Assembly: GCA_021234155.1 (NCBI GenBank)
Contig: JAJEKV010000075.1
Coordinates: forward strand, 3,343,280 to 3,407,279
Length of the DNA stretch: 64,000 bases
Direction: 5' to 3'
Source: Isoetes taiwanensis
Lineage: Eukaryota > Streptophyta > Lycopodiopsida > Isoetales > Isoetaceae
Shown: piece by piece, positions 25,462 to 37,269 of the stretch
How positions within the stretch are numbered: the first letter of the stretch is position 1
Layout of the letters: each line of letters starts with the position of its first letter
Translations under genes and position numbers: made by a program
The notes under the pieces: model-generated
What the model saw: the letters and a program-made list of their open reading frames with translations, nothing else
What the model was told of the DNA's origin: nothing
The model's database searches: none

Positions 25462-28400
25462 AACGGGTTGGAGACAGTTTGCAACACAAGAGCTAGTTCT
25501 GGCGTGGCTTGTGAAGCTCGCATCTTATTATAGGAGATGTCGAGTACTTTCGCACAACACCGGCTCAAAATACTAAGAGCGGTGTAGTCTCCTTTATTGC
25601 ATGGGTGGCCTAATTTGCTATGGCACCACTCTGTACTCTTTTCTTGTACGGATGCAATAGAGCAATATCTTGAAGTGCCCCTATAATTAAGGGCATAATT
25701 GGTTGCCAATAATACAATGGCACCATGACTACTAAAGCTGTGTATTTGGCTTTAAGGCACACAAGCACTATTTATTGTTTATTGTTTATTGTTTATTGGA
25801 GTGTGCCATGCTGCTAGTGTATGGGGCTTTGCTCAATCTGACTAGGACGTGAAAATGGCATGATCCTATGGACTTTAGGGACATACAACTCTAGGGCGCC
25901 AATATGGCCTATACTGTAAGTGTGCAAAGGTGCAAAAGTATAAGAATATAAAAATATGTGATATGGGAGTCTTGCCTTAACGTTGTTTATGGTGAGTGCA
26001 ACCACTGAACATTTAAAACTGTTGAGTTCCTTATGCCATTCCTTGAATTTTGCATTAAAACTCATGGTGTGAATTTCACCAAGATTTAGAGCTTATTAAT
26101 CTTGGCGGGATGTCAGGAACTTGAAACATGATGTATTGCCATATATGCCATATATGAAACATTTGGCTAAAAAACCAATGCACATTTGGCTAAAAAACAA
26201 GTTTATGGTTGGACAAAATGCTTGTATATGACCCTTTTTATTATTATTTGATAAGAGTGGTTCGTGGATAAAATGTCGCATGCAACAAATGCTTTACCCT
26301 TTAAACTTTATCTTACGAGATAAACTTTACATGCAAGTTGCCACTTGCCACTTCCTTAGCATAGACTTTTTGCATGGTGTGATGGATTTACACCTCATTC
26401 TTGACAAAATGGCCAAGGGTGACAATTTGCATATTATGGATACAAAAAGAAAAAGCATGGTGGCAAATAAAACCCGGGAAATTATAAAGGCCTTTTGCAG
26501 ATATCGATGTAGGGTTTCAACTCCCTATTACTAAATGGCAATGGCGCCTAAAGGTTCTAGTTGTTATGACTGGGAATCGATTTAGGGTAGGCAAACCCTA
26601 AACAGTGCCAAAACGGCCGCCCAAAGGAGCAGGCCATTTCGATTCTATATGTTCTATATGCTGGAAAACAGAGGCACGAATTTGATAGCCAGATCGATTC
26701 TGCATGCCATAGGTCTGCTATTCATACTCCAAACAGGATGAAGGCCGATTTTTGATGAGATTATGTTATGCCATGACTAGGAGCTTCGAAAATGCATGTC
26801 GAATCTGCTTCTGGCACTCTATATTCGGATTTGCACCTGGCATATGAACGGGTAGCACCAAATATAGAAAGAATTAATTTTTGGAGCTGTTGGTTGAAAC
26901 CGGATTGGGCAGAGTTCCAGATTTGCATTTTGACTGCATAAGATCTGCCTCAGCTTTAAAACACAGAAACCTCTGTTGGCATACAAGATTTGTCTGGTGA
27001 CCCCTTTGCAAACCAGGAGTGATTCTATTACTAGGTTTCGATCCTTGAAATGAAGACAGGCAGGTCGATTTGATGCCAAATTTGACATACTATGTAGCTG
27101 ATTTACTCCATATCACAAATAAAATCAAGGATGGAGACCACGGTGCCTTCCTGATTTTTATACATTGCAGACTGGATTATGAGGTTAGATATCCGGTTAG
27201 TATATTTTGATTGATTGATACATTGTTGTTGAATGGATTGAATTCAGCAGAATGAGACGTATCTAGCTTAAGGAAATGGAAAATCGAGCTAGAGTATTAA
27301 CTATTGGATGGGAAACGAGCGCTAATATTCAGGTTTTCCAGCCTTATGAATTAATCTATTTTATCACTTTACTCATGTTTCTAGGCAATTTGATTTACTC
27401 ATAGACATAGAGTCATTCTTTGGCTCATAGATATGGAAATATATTAATGCTCGCTCTACTTCTGAGTTCATCAATATTATTGTATTCTTGGATTCATATA
27501 CTTTGTATTTGTAAAGATATGAAATGAAATCCATTGCTTTTCAAATCCATGCTTATAGAATTTTACATAGCAAGTACAACTTAGAGAAGGTTCTTGGTTT
27601 GAACTAGCCTTGCTAGTATTAAGACTGTTGCTATATGCATGGGCCTCATATGAGCCTATTCAGGGTATCTTGGTGCATTAGGGCATTCATATGGTGATGC
27701 CGAAATTGTACTTGTGATACAATGCGAGATGCATAAGCAATATGTGTTTCCTTTATTGAGTTTCTAGGCTTAGGTTGAAGCTAGAAATTATTACAGGCTT
27801 GATGCACCATGTCTATACTTAAAAGTGCATAGCTTATTAGTCTGATTAATGTTTGGCAAATCCTACTGCAACTGTTTGGATTTGAATGGTTCTCAAGCTT
27901 TGATTCCATCTATCTTTCTTGTTAATGTTTTCCCAGGGCAAAAGGTTACAATTGGTGATCAGTGATAAACTGAGAGACCCAATGTACCTTTTGGCCCTTG
28001 CATCGTTACCGAGATTACTGCTAACGTTTGCATGATTGGTCGCAGTATGCGGGTTCTCTCCTCCAATTGTCTCTTTTTTGCTACCGGGTTGGCGTTAACA
28101 TGGAAGGTTATGGAATTACGAAAAAAAATGTAACTGTATGCTATCGTTTTACAAGTTAACGTTTTACAAGTTCTTGTTTAAACTATACACTTTCAAGATA
28201 AGTCTACTTTGCAATTTGCTCTCTACTTTGTAATGCGTTATGCTTTAGAATTTGTCTCAACTACTTTTCATTAAGGATGCATAGTTTTGGGGCTTGAGAA
28301 ATCAGCCCTCGACTAAATATCCCTAAATGTTAAGTGTTGAGATATGCTAAAATCGCTTTTGTAGTTTTTTCATTAAGGACACATAGTTTTGGGGCTTGAG

Positions 28401-29089
28401 AAATCAGCCCTCTACTAGGTAGCTTTGAATGTGAAAGTAATATCTGACTTGGACAAATATTGAGCTTATTTAGTATTCTTGTTGGACTCATTTGGTTTAG
28501 GGCCCAGGTAGTGCGGAGACGAGAATTTCTCTAGCCGGTTAAGTGACCAAGTTAGGAGTATGGACTTGGCTAGATTAGACCCTAGGCAAAGGAAAGTATA
28601 TATCTTTGAAACATCTGTTATCATATTCAAGGATATGAAACTCTATCCTTTTGAGTCCACCGAATTTATTGAACCACGATTACACCTCTAAGTGATTTAT
28701 TGAACATTATGTTTTTCATTCGCCTTTGCTCTCTTGTTACATTGGCTATTACTGGTTTGCTACTTATTTACTGTTTGCTATTTACTGATGCATTGGGACA
28801 TTTCAAAAATGACAAGTACTAGCCACAGAATTATGACGGATTTCTATGGTTTATGAACATTTAAACATTGGCCTTCTTGAAACCTGAGCAGGACCATAAA
28901 GGTATGAATTTCTGCTATGTGATTTATCTTTTATCTTTTAACATTGTAACGATTTACGTGTAGCGTAGGGTCCTAGCGAGAATGCTAGGTACCTCTTCTA
29001 CCTAACAATATCTTGAATTTTCTTTTAGGACCCTACTTCCTGCGGTAGGAGGTAGGATGCTATATATATATATAAATATAAATATATAT
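25462..29089. repeat. Array unit 4 (3,628 bp)
   Basis: Begins AACGGGTT rather than AACAGGTT. Patches at 25,499-25,535, 28,003-28,080 and 28,960-29,000 differ from the other units, while the intervening AT-rich DNA is unchanged. Confidence 0.93.
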
Positions 29090-32000
29090 AACAGGTTGGA
29101 GACGGTTGCAACACAAGAGCTAGTTACAGCGCTTGTGAAGCTCGTACCGTTATAGGAGATGTCGAGTACTCGCACAACACTGGCTCAAAATACTAAGAGC
29201 GGTGTAGTCTCCTTTATTGCATGGGTGGCCTAATTTGCTATGGCACCACTCTCACTCTCTTTTCTTGTACGGATGCAATAGAGCAATATCTTGAAGTGCC
29301 CCTATAATTAAGGGCATAATTGGTTGCCAATAATACAATGGCACCATGACTACTAAAGCTGTGTATTTGGCTTTAAGGCACACAAGCACTATTTATTGTT
29401 TATTGTTTATTGTTTATTGGAGTGTGCCATGCTGCTAGTGTATGGGGCTTTGCTCAATCTGACTAGGACGTGAAAATGGCATGATCCTATGGACTTTAGG
29501 GACATACAACTCTAGGGCGCCAATATGGCCTATACTGTAAGTGTGCAAAGGTGCAAAAGTATAAGAATATAAAAATATGTGATATGGGAGTCTTGCCTTA
29601 ACGTTGTTTATGGTGAGTGCAACCACTGAACATTTAAAACTGTTGAGTTCCTTATGCCATTCCTTGAATTTTGCATTAAAACTCATGGTGTGAATTTCAC
29701 CAAGATTTAGAGCTTATTAATCTTGGCGGGATGTCGAGAACTTGAAACATGATGTATTGCCATATATGCCATATATGAAACATTTGGCTAAAAAACCAAT
29801 GCACATTTGGCTAAAAAACAAGTTTATGGTTGGACAAAATGCTTGTATATGACCCTTTTTATTATTATTTGATAAGAGTGGTTCGTGGATAAAATGTCGC
29901 ATGCAACAAATGCTTTACCCTTTAAACTTTATATTACGAGATAAACTTTACATGCAAGTTGCCACTTGCCACTTCCTTAGCATAGACTTTTTGCATGGTG
30001 TGATGGATTTACACCTCATTCTTGACAAAATGGCCAAGGGTGACAATTTGCATATTATGGATACAAAAGAAAAAGCATGGTGGCAAATAAAACCTGTGGA
30101 AATTATAAAGGCCTTTTGCAGATATCGATGTAGGGTTTCAACTCCCTATTACTAAATGGCAATGGCGCCTAAAGGTTCTAGTTGTTATGACTGGGAATCG
30201 ATTTAGGGTAGGCAAACCCTAAACAGTGCCAAAACGGCAGCCCAAAGGAGCAGGCCATTTCGATTCTATATGTTCTATATCTTGGGAAACAGAGGCACGA
30301 ATTTGATAGCCAGATCGATTCTGCATGCCATAGGTCTGCTATTCATACTCCAAACAGGATGAAGGCCGATTTTTGATGAGATTATGTTATGCCATGACTA
30401 GGAGCTTCGAAAATGCATGTCGAATCTGCTTCTGGCACTCTATATTCGGATTTGCACCTGGCATATGAACGGGTAGCACCAAATATAGAAAGAATTAATT
30501 TTTGGAGCTGTTGGTTGAAGCCGGATTGGGCAGAGTTCCGATTTTGCATTTTGACTGCATAAGATCTGCCTCAGCTTTAAAACACAGAAACCTCTGTTGG
30601 CATACAAGATTTGTCTGGTGACCCCTTTGCAAACCAGGAGTGATTCTATTACTAGGTTTCGATCCTTGAAATGAAGACAGGCAGGTCGATTTGATGCCAA
30701 ATTTGACATACTATGTAGCTGATTTACTCCATATCACAAATAAAATCAAGGATGGAGACCACGGTGCCTTCCTGATTTTTATACATTCTGGTGGATTATG
30801 AGGTTAGATATCCGGTTAGTATATTTTGATTGATTGATACATTGTTGTTGAATGGATTGAATTCAGCAGAATGAGACGTATCTAGCTTAAGAAAATGGAA
30901 AATCGAGCTAGAGTATTAACTATTGGATGGGAAACGGCTAAATATTCGTTTTTCCAGCCTTATGAATTAATCTATTTTATCACTTTACTCATGTTTCTAG
31001 GCAATTTGATTTACTCATAGACATAGAGTCATTCTTTGGCTCATAGATATGGAAATATATTAATGCTCGCTCTACTTCTGAGTTCATCAATATTATTGTA
31101 TTCTTGGATTCATATACTTTGTATTTGTAAAGATATGAAATGAAATCCATTGCTTTTCAAATCCATGCTTATAGAATTTTACATAGCAAGTACAACTTAG
31201 AGAAGGTTCTTGGTTTGAACTAGCCTTGCTAGTATTAAGACTGTTGCTATATGCATGGGCCTCATATGAGCCTATTCAGGGTATCTTGGTGCATTAGGGC
31301 ATTCATATGGTGATGCCGAAATTGTACTTGTGATACAATGCGAGATGCATAAGCAATATGTGTTTCCTTTATTGAGTTTCTAGGCTTAGGTTGAAGCTAG
31401 AAATTATTACAGGCTTGATGCACCATGTCTATACTTAAAAGTGCATAGCTTATTAGTCTGATTAATGTTTGGCAAATCCCTCTTGAATTGTTTGGATTTG
31501 AATGGTTCTCAAGCTTTGATTCCATCTATCTTTCTTGTTAATGTTTTCCCAGGGCAAAAGGTTACAATTGGTGATCGATGATAAACCGAGAGACCCAATG
31601 TACCTTTTGGCCCTTGCATCGCTCTTAGGGATTACCGCTAACGTTTGCATGATTGGTCGCAGTCACGGGTTCTCTCCTCCAATTGTCTCTGTTTTTGCTA
31701 CCGGGGTTGGCGTTAACATGGAAGGTTATGGAATTACGAAAAAATGTAAATCGTATGCTATAACGTTTTACAAGTTAACGTTTTACAAGTTCTTGTTTAA
31801 ACTATACACTTTCAAGATAAGTCTACTTTGCAATTTGCTCTCTACTTTGTACGTATGCTTTAGAATTTGTCTCAACTACTTTTCATTAAGGATGCATAGT
31901 TTTGGGACTTGAGAAATCAGCCCTCGACTAAATATCCCTAAATGTTAAGTGTTGAGATATGCTTAAGAATCGCTTGTAACAGTTTTTCATTAAGGACACA

Positions 32001-32215
32001 TAGTTTTGGGGCTTGAGAAATCAGCCCTCTACTAGGTAGCCTGAATGTGAAAGTAATATACAGCTTCAGACAAATATTGAGCTTATTTAGTATTCTTGTT
32101 GGACTCATTTGGTTTAGGGCCTGGGTAGTGCCAGGACAGAATTTCTCTAGCTTCGGTTAAGTGACCAAGTTAGGAGTATGGACTTGGCTAGATTAGACCC
32201 TAGGCAAAGGAAAGT
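29090..32215. repeat. Array unit 5, truncated at its 3' end
   Basis: It matches the other units up to GCAAAGGAAAGTAT at about 32,215. It then jumps to CTGCTATGGTTTATAAACA, the interior of the terminal motif in inverted orientation. The last ~500 bp of the unit, including the hairpin cluster, are missing. Confidence 0.93.
31553..31912 (+). CDS. Exon-like open frame inside array unit 5
   Basis: After a pyrimidine tract ending TTTTCCCAG (31552) a continuous frame reads QGKRLQLVIDDKPRDPMYLL, then ALASLLGITANVCMIGRSHG, then FSPPIVSVFATGVGVNMEGY and GITKK. It stays open to 31912, though the part after ~31750 looks non-coding. The first ~65 residues look protein-like and hydrophobic, but I do not recognise them. 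The equivalent position in units 1-4 is broken by indels that fall in the CG-rich variable patches. It could be a captured exon carried by the repeat or a chance frame. Confidence 0.3.
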   Translation, partial: GKRLQLVIDDKPRDPMYLLALASLLGITANVCMIGRSHGFSPPIVSVFATGVGVNMEGYGITKKCKSYAITFYKLTFYKFLFKLYTFKISLLCNLLSTLYVCFRICLNYFSLRMHSFGT

Positions 32216-32216
32216 A

Positions 32217-32340
32217 TGTCTGCTATGGTTTATAAACATCTGGGAGCAAAATCCAAGCTTAGTAACATTAGTATCTATTGAGTGCCAACAATTAAGTTGG
32301 AAGAATGGCTTATGATCATCTAGGAATAAAATCTGGCAAT
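32217..32340 (+). mobile_element. Truncated terminal motif, right flank of the array
   Basis: CTATGGTTTATAAACATC, then TGGGAGCAAAATCCAAGC and GTATCTATTGAGTGCCAACA match the reverse complement of 46,870-46,960 almost exactly. The outermost ~30 bp (CAAGT...GGGT) are absent where the array joins. With the minus-oriented copy at 14,440-14,549 this places the array between inverted ends. Confidence 0.75.
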
Positions 32341-32572
32341 CCTTTTCCTTTCGACTACAATCTTGCTGGGTAAATTTGTGTGCTTATTGAAAACTGCCAA
32401 CGCATGATGATAACCAGGTGCGCAATATTGGATATGCAGTTTCGAAAGAGATATGTAAAGAAGCCTCTTGTTGGCGCAAGCCTCAGTGGAGCACCTACGA
32501 TTGATTTTGCTGTTGCTTTTCTAGGTGGTCGGAATGAAGATTTAGAGTTGAATACAAAACCCTGCATAAATT

Positions 32573-32770
32573 GATGCCCTCAAGCGGCGTTACTGGCTTG
32601 ATGAAGCACATCTTTGGGCTGCGTGCATGCATTGTTTCAACTTGAATTCTAAGAATGTGCAAAAGCTAGCTGTTGCTCTATGTTGCATGGTCGATGTTCA
32701 CTATCATGGAGGTGCATCAAAGAGATTGGATATGGGAGCTGGAATGCGATACATGGCAGAGTCAGAATAG
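32573..32770 (+). pseudogene. Exon-like open frame, family unrecognised
   Basis: One frame of 65 codons reads DALKRRYWLDEAHLWAACMH, then NLNSKNVQKLAVALCCMVDV, then HYHGGASKRLDMGAGMRYMA, ending at TAG. The composition is protein-like. The preceding frame (32,464-32,574) has SLSGAPTIDFAVAFLGGRNE and may be its continuation after a frameshift. No domain is recognised. It could be a transposase or cellular exon remnant. Confidence 0.3.
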
Positions 32771-35084
32771 GGCATGAAAACTTTTTAATCGTTTGGGAAA
32801 AAAGAAAAACCATACATAACGATCTCATTTTTTGTAAAAAGCATTTGCAAACATCATTGCTAACCCATTCTAATCGCTTTAAAACAGAAAAAATGAAGCC
32901 ATTGAATTGAACCATGGAATTTAAATGATAAAAAAATGGCCATACGAGGTTGCACTAGTGGCCATACGAGGTTGGATGCTGCCTAGTGGCGTGATGTTAA
33001 AACTACTATAAGTGGTTGTACCACAAATGATTTTAGCATAACGAATTTGTATTATGAGCAATTGAACTATGAGTTTATAATGAACTAGAATGAACTAGAC
33101 CTCTTGGCTTTAATGGTCAACAATAGAACCCATTTCTTCTTTGTGCTTCTCTAATTACAGCTCCACTTGCCAATGTAAAGATGAATCGAATGGTGTTTTG
33201 TAGCCTAAAGTAAGCAACTTGATACTCATAATATGCGTGCAATAGACTAGAAGATTTATTCTGCAAAGCTTCTTTAAGCTCCAAGTTGATGTTTTCAACT
33301 GATAAATTATGTAGAGTCATAAGTGGTGAATTATTAATCTCCGCTAGTACACAAATGTTAACATTTGAGATCTAACAGGAAGATAATATGTCTTCATTGC
33401 TTGGAATCATGCAAAGTTGCAAAATTGACAAAGCATGATCATAGTGGAAACTGAAACGTGTCCTTAAGAGCATCACTAACAAACAATGCACCAGTGTATT
33501 TTTCGTAGCAGCCATCCAAGAAGCGTCAACAATGTCTTGCTATCGCGTGCTCAACTATTCACTAGGCAGTGCTTAAACCTAGGTGCAGCTTAGATAACAG
33601 AGTTAACGGACCTTTGGTCATGAAAGGTAGTCGCAATAATAATCATCATAAAAGATATAATGAATGGAAGAATAAATTTTTACACTGAAACTTACAATTG
33701 ACTCAAGCCAGTTATATAGCAGGTTCTATCTTAGTGAAGAAGTCCAGCCAGCTCTTTCACATGTATCGCACAAAGTTGCTAGTTGTAAAGCATAGTCGTA
33801 GCCTTGTGTACCTAATGAATATAAACATTATATTCTGTGGAGGCCTATTTCCTTACACGTGCCGCGTTTTATAATTATTGAATTTCTCTTAATGCATAAA
33901 AGGATAAAAATAGACTGGCATACCCTTGTCATTATTGATACATCTAATAAAGCATAAAGCATGCCAAAGATAATATTTTCTCCACACTGCAGACATATCC
34001 TCAATAAAACATCTCCATATGCAGTTTCACTATGGACATTTGTCAATGCCAATGCGGCATCTAGTGGAAGCCTCTATTATATGGCACGTGATGTCAGCAA
34101 TAGTTATATGGTTAGACTTTAAGGTTGCAGTGTACCCTTACAGGGTCCAAAACCCACTGGCTACCATCAGGTGGTAAGTAGATGAGTGCAAGTCTCATCG
34201 TGTGTAGGTGCTGCGAATGACGTGGGTGAGTGCAAGTCTCATTATGTGCGGTGTGTGCCTGAGAATGTGTCATCGTAATCGTCATAGGTCCCAAAAGGGA
34301 TTGCTGCCAACAATTGTTAGTAGTTAGTACTTACATATTTAAAAGCTTGGCAAACACTTGGGGACTAACCCGCTAGTTTCTAACTCTAGGCCTCGCGTAA
34401 AGTATTCACGCTACACACAAAGGGTCAAGGAATGGTGGATCATGGGCATTTGAAAATTGTCAATTGTTGCTAACCACAAACAATGCACACAATATACTGT
34501 CTAGACAATTAGAACTATTCTATACAACATACACAAGGTTGATTTAACAGGGTTAGAAACAATATGCTTTGTTCATAGTCTTACCAAACTAAGGATCCAT
34601 GCTCAACCATCTATTGCGTGACTTGACTAGTCCAAAACTTAAAATTAGCAGTGTTCAACATTAGGTGTTTTTTCCTCAAGAATGGATATCATGTTAGCAC
34701 AAATCAAAATTCTGGACCAAGCACAAACCAATGCCACTGCATGTTGCAGCACGTCTTCCTAATCCACTGCTTTGTTGAAGCCACATAATTGGCTTTGACT
34801 AATGTCCATATCTAAAAGAATTTCCACAATGGCTACATCATGTAAAAAGAATGTTTATTATTGTAGATAGGTTGCTCTATTCTATTCTTAAAATAGAGTC
34901 CAAAAAGGCTACAACATGTAAAAAAATTGTTCACTATCCTAGATGGGTTAAATTGAAAAACAATCTTTTGTCATCCTTGAAGTAATAAAATGAACAGTCT
35001 CTTCATCCAGCTTTACTTGGCTAAATTATGCACATAATGCATAGAGATTTGACTCATTACAGGATAAAATTTACAAATGAGTGA
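32771..35084. other. Unassigned AT-rich DNA
   Basis: A 23-bp duplication (GGCCATACGAGGTTG) is at 32,938-32,980. A ~74-bp diverged duplication (GGCTACAWCATGTAAAAA) starts near 34,832 and 34,906. GAGTGCAAGTCTCAT is repeated at 34,184 and 34,226. A minus-strand open frame at 33,117-33,320 is mildly protein-like but unrecognised. Confidence 0.3.
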
Positions 35085-35264
35085 TCAAAATTTTAGATTC
35101 TCTTTTTCCAGCAGAGAACTTGAAATAAGGTTCTTGAACAAACTACCAGATCCTGGAGAAATATTTCCATCTGCAAGAAGCTTGGCACAATATTTTAACA
35201 GAGCCTTATAACCCTCTGGTAAGTTAAAATTGGTAACAGATTGTAAAACACATTCCCTAATGAC
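35085..35264 (-). pseudogene. Exon-like block, family unrecognised
   Basis: On the minus strand a pyrimidine-rich CCTTTCTCAG acceptor precedes a 60-codon frame, VIRECVLQSVTNFNLPEGYK, then ALLKYCAKLLADGNISPG, ending at a stop at 35085. It is leucine-rich, helical-looking and unbroken. I cannot name it. It may be the last exon of a decayed gene whose other exons lie upstream on this strand (for example 37.0-37.27 kb). Confidence 0.3.
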
Positions 35265-37032
35265 CTGAGAAAGGACAGCCACAGCAACAACACGACTGTG
35301 CATACATTGCAATTCGAAATCTCAACGTGCACAAATAGGAATACATCAGTGGTCAAGTTCTAGTTTGCCAAAACCTGCCCAATGAATTTAAATACAGAAT
35401 AAAATCAAGCTGCAAAAGAGAAGGTACACATCAAACTTAAAAATTCTCCCTTCAATACATTGTTAGAAACATCTATCACAACAACAAACACCATATCTAG
35501 CGCATTTTACCTGCAAAGGGAGAGTGATAATCAAGAGCTTGCATTTCACAAGTAGAGTACCATGCAACCCGAGCTTTGAACTTAGTTAAAGCACCAAGCC
35601 TTTTTCACTCGATATAACAATATAGTTTGAAACAAATGAAAGATCTGTATGCAAAATGGGCACCTAGAAACACAATTGAACTATCATTTCAAGTCTTGTA
35701 GTTGCATCACATGTGCAAGTAAAAACCAGGAGCTTGGATCTGATGCAGGGTGTCGGCAACGCCCAAAAGACCTAAGCGCATTCGAGTGCCTAGCTCGCTA
35801 ACACAAAAAAGGAAATCGATCGCATATGGCCGGAATGCAATGCAGGATACCGCTCACAACGCATGCAGCTCGCACCACTAAGCAAAAAAAAAAAAAAAAA
35901 CGCATGCGACCGGGTCGGAAAAAATCCTTCTATCTCAATGTTACTCGATACTTTGCATCCAGTTCATCCAGAATCCATCATCAGTAATGTCATGCATGCA
36001 ACAAAACCCGAGTATCCCTGCTGTAAATTTTCATCTGCATGTGAAGATCTTTCCTCTATATTTTCAACATCACTCATAGGGCCCTTGGAAGAAGAGCATC
36101 AATCTTGCCACCAGCTACTGTACCAATTTTATGAACACCACCTCCAAGGATGCCTTCGCCAAATCCTTCTCCCATACAAATAACTCACCTAGTGGACATA
36201 GACACAACGTTCTTAGACACAACGTCCTGAGCATAGACACAACATAAGTAAACAATGCTACACACAAACCTAGAACAAAAATGTGAATGAATGTGAAGAC
36301 ATTAGACCAGAGATTGATACTATGTAAGGAGAATAATAATAATTGGTAAGTAAATCAGATTGTCTTTGGAAGCATGGATGGTCAACATTGCATTGGATAA
36401 AGAATGCAACAAGTTCTGAAGTTCATTTGTGGCTTTGAGTGTCCTTCAGCAAAGTTTATAGATAAATTTCCTGAACTTTGTTTTAGACAAAGTGCACGTA
36501 GCACTACAACATTGACTCATCCCATTGGCCATATTATGTCACATTTGTTCAATTGGATTGATAAACACTTAAATATGTATTCCGTCACTTGTCATTCAAT
36601 ACACAGACCGCAGGAACCATGGAACATTTAAAAGAACCTGTTTCATCACATGATCATGCATTAGAATCAACACATGTGCAATAGAAACAGAGCATCTATT
36701 GCATATCCATTTCAAAAACACAGCTAAAAGTAGAGGAAATCTGGCTTCCAACCACAAAACAGAGTAAACTTTAGAATATTGAAGGCCCCACATGCCTTAA
36801 GACTTAGAAAATGAATAGATCGTCTAGACCAATGAGAACCATGAAGAGGAATAAGTCCCAATATCAAACCTTAAAAATGACACGTTCTTATAGACGCTTC
36901 ACCTAAAGCTGGTTGTTAGTCAAATGGAGGAATTTCCGAACTTAAACATTAAGATCAAGCTTTCTAACATAGCAACAAACTATCTTAGGATCCGAGTTTC
37001 CATGATACCTTCACTTGGATCTCAAAAGTTGA
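35265..37032. other. Unassigned DNA with a minimal poly-A insertion
   Basis: No recognisable gene. Around 36,083-36,168 the minus strand has a short Gly-rich frame (EGFGEGILGGGVHKIG) of unknown origin. A small ACACAACGT duplication lies near 36,200-36,245. The poly-A insertion is listed separately. Confidence 0.3.
35859..35907 (+). mobile_element. Minimal poly-A retroposon-like insertion
   Basis: An 8-bp direct repeat ACGCATGC (35859-35866 and 35900-35907) flanks only 17 bp plus a run of 16-17 A residues. The layout is that of a very severely 5'-truncated, poly-A-tailed retroposon. The duplicate is short and contains a palindrome (GCATGC), so coincidence is possible. Confidence 0.4.
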
Positions 37033-37269
37033 CTATGTTCCAAAGAAAGGTCGCATGAGAATACATGAGAATGCATCATTATGATTGCTTGAGAAGAATG
37101 CCATATAAGTGTCTCTTTGTGATGGATCCTGCAGTAGAGTAATCTCCATATGGCACAGCCCAACATTAGTACCCAAATCCCGAAATCCAAGAGATGCAAT
37201 GTATCTTGGTTCCATAAGTGCTGCATGCAAAGCTGTAAGTGTTGTAGAGGACATCCTAGACCAGCTTGT
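37033..37269 (-). pseudogene. Exon-like block, family unrecognised
   Basis: The minus-strand frame reads SSTTLTALHAALMEPRYIAS, then LGFRDLGTNVGLCHMEITLL, then QDPSQRDTYMAFFSSNHNDA, and stops at 37033. A TTGCAG acceptor-like site lies upstream near 37,290. The opposite strand also has a long frame (37,109-37,480), but it is less protein-like. No family recognised. Confidence 0.3.

Larger units (their letters stand above)
14550..32215. repeat. 17.7-kb tandem array of a 3.6-kb unit (4.86 copies)
   Basis: Head-to-tail units start at the shared AACRGGTTGGAGAC at 14581, 18206, 21833, 25462 and 29090, giving lengths of 3625, 3627, 3629 and 3628 bp. The fifth unit stops at 32215 after about 3,126 bp. 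Each junction is a (TA)n tract followed by AATATAAATATATATAAC. Long AT-rich stretches are identical between units. Differences are concentrated in short CG-containing patches. Several small frames (84 aa plus, 83 aa minus) recur in every copy, but only because the DNA is identical. No retroelement, helicase or transposase domain was recognised. It is best described as a young, long-unit satellite or tandem transposon multimer. Confidence 0.95.

Noticed and set aside
14550-32215. CRISPR array or ribosomal DNA cluster as the explanation of the array
   Set aside because: The unit is 3.6 kb with no spacers. No rRNA core sequence was found in the unit, and all other evidence is eukaryotic.
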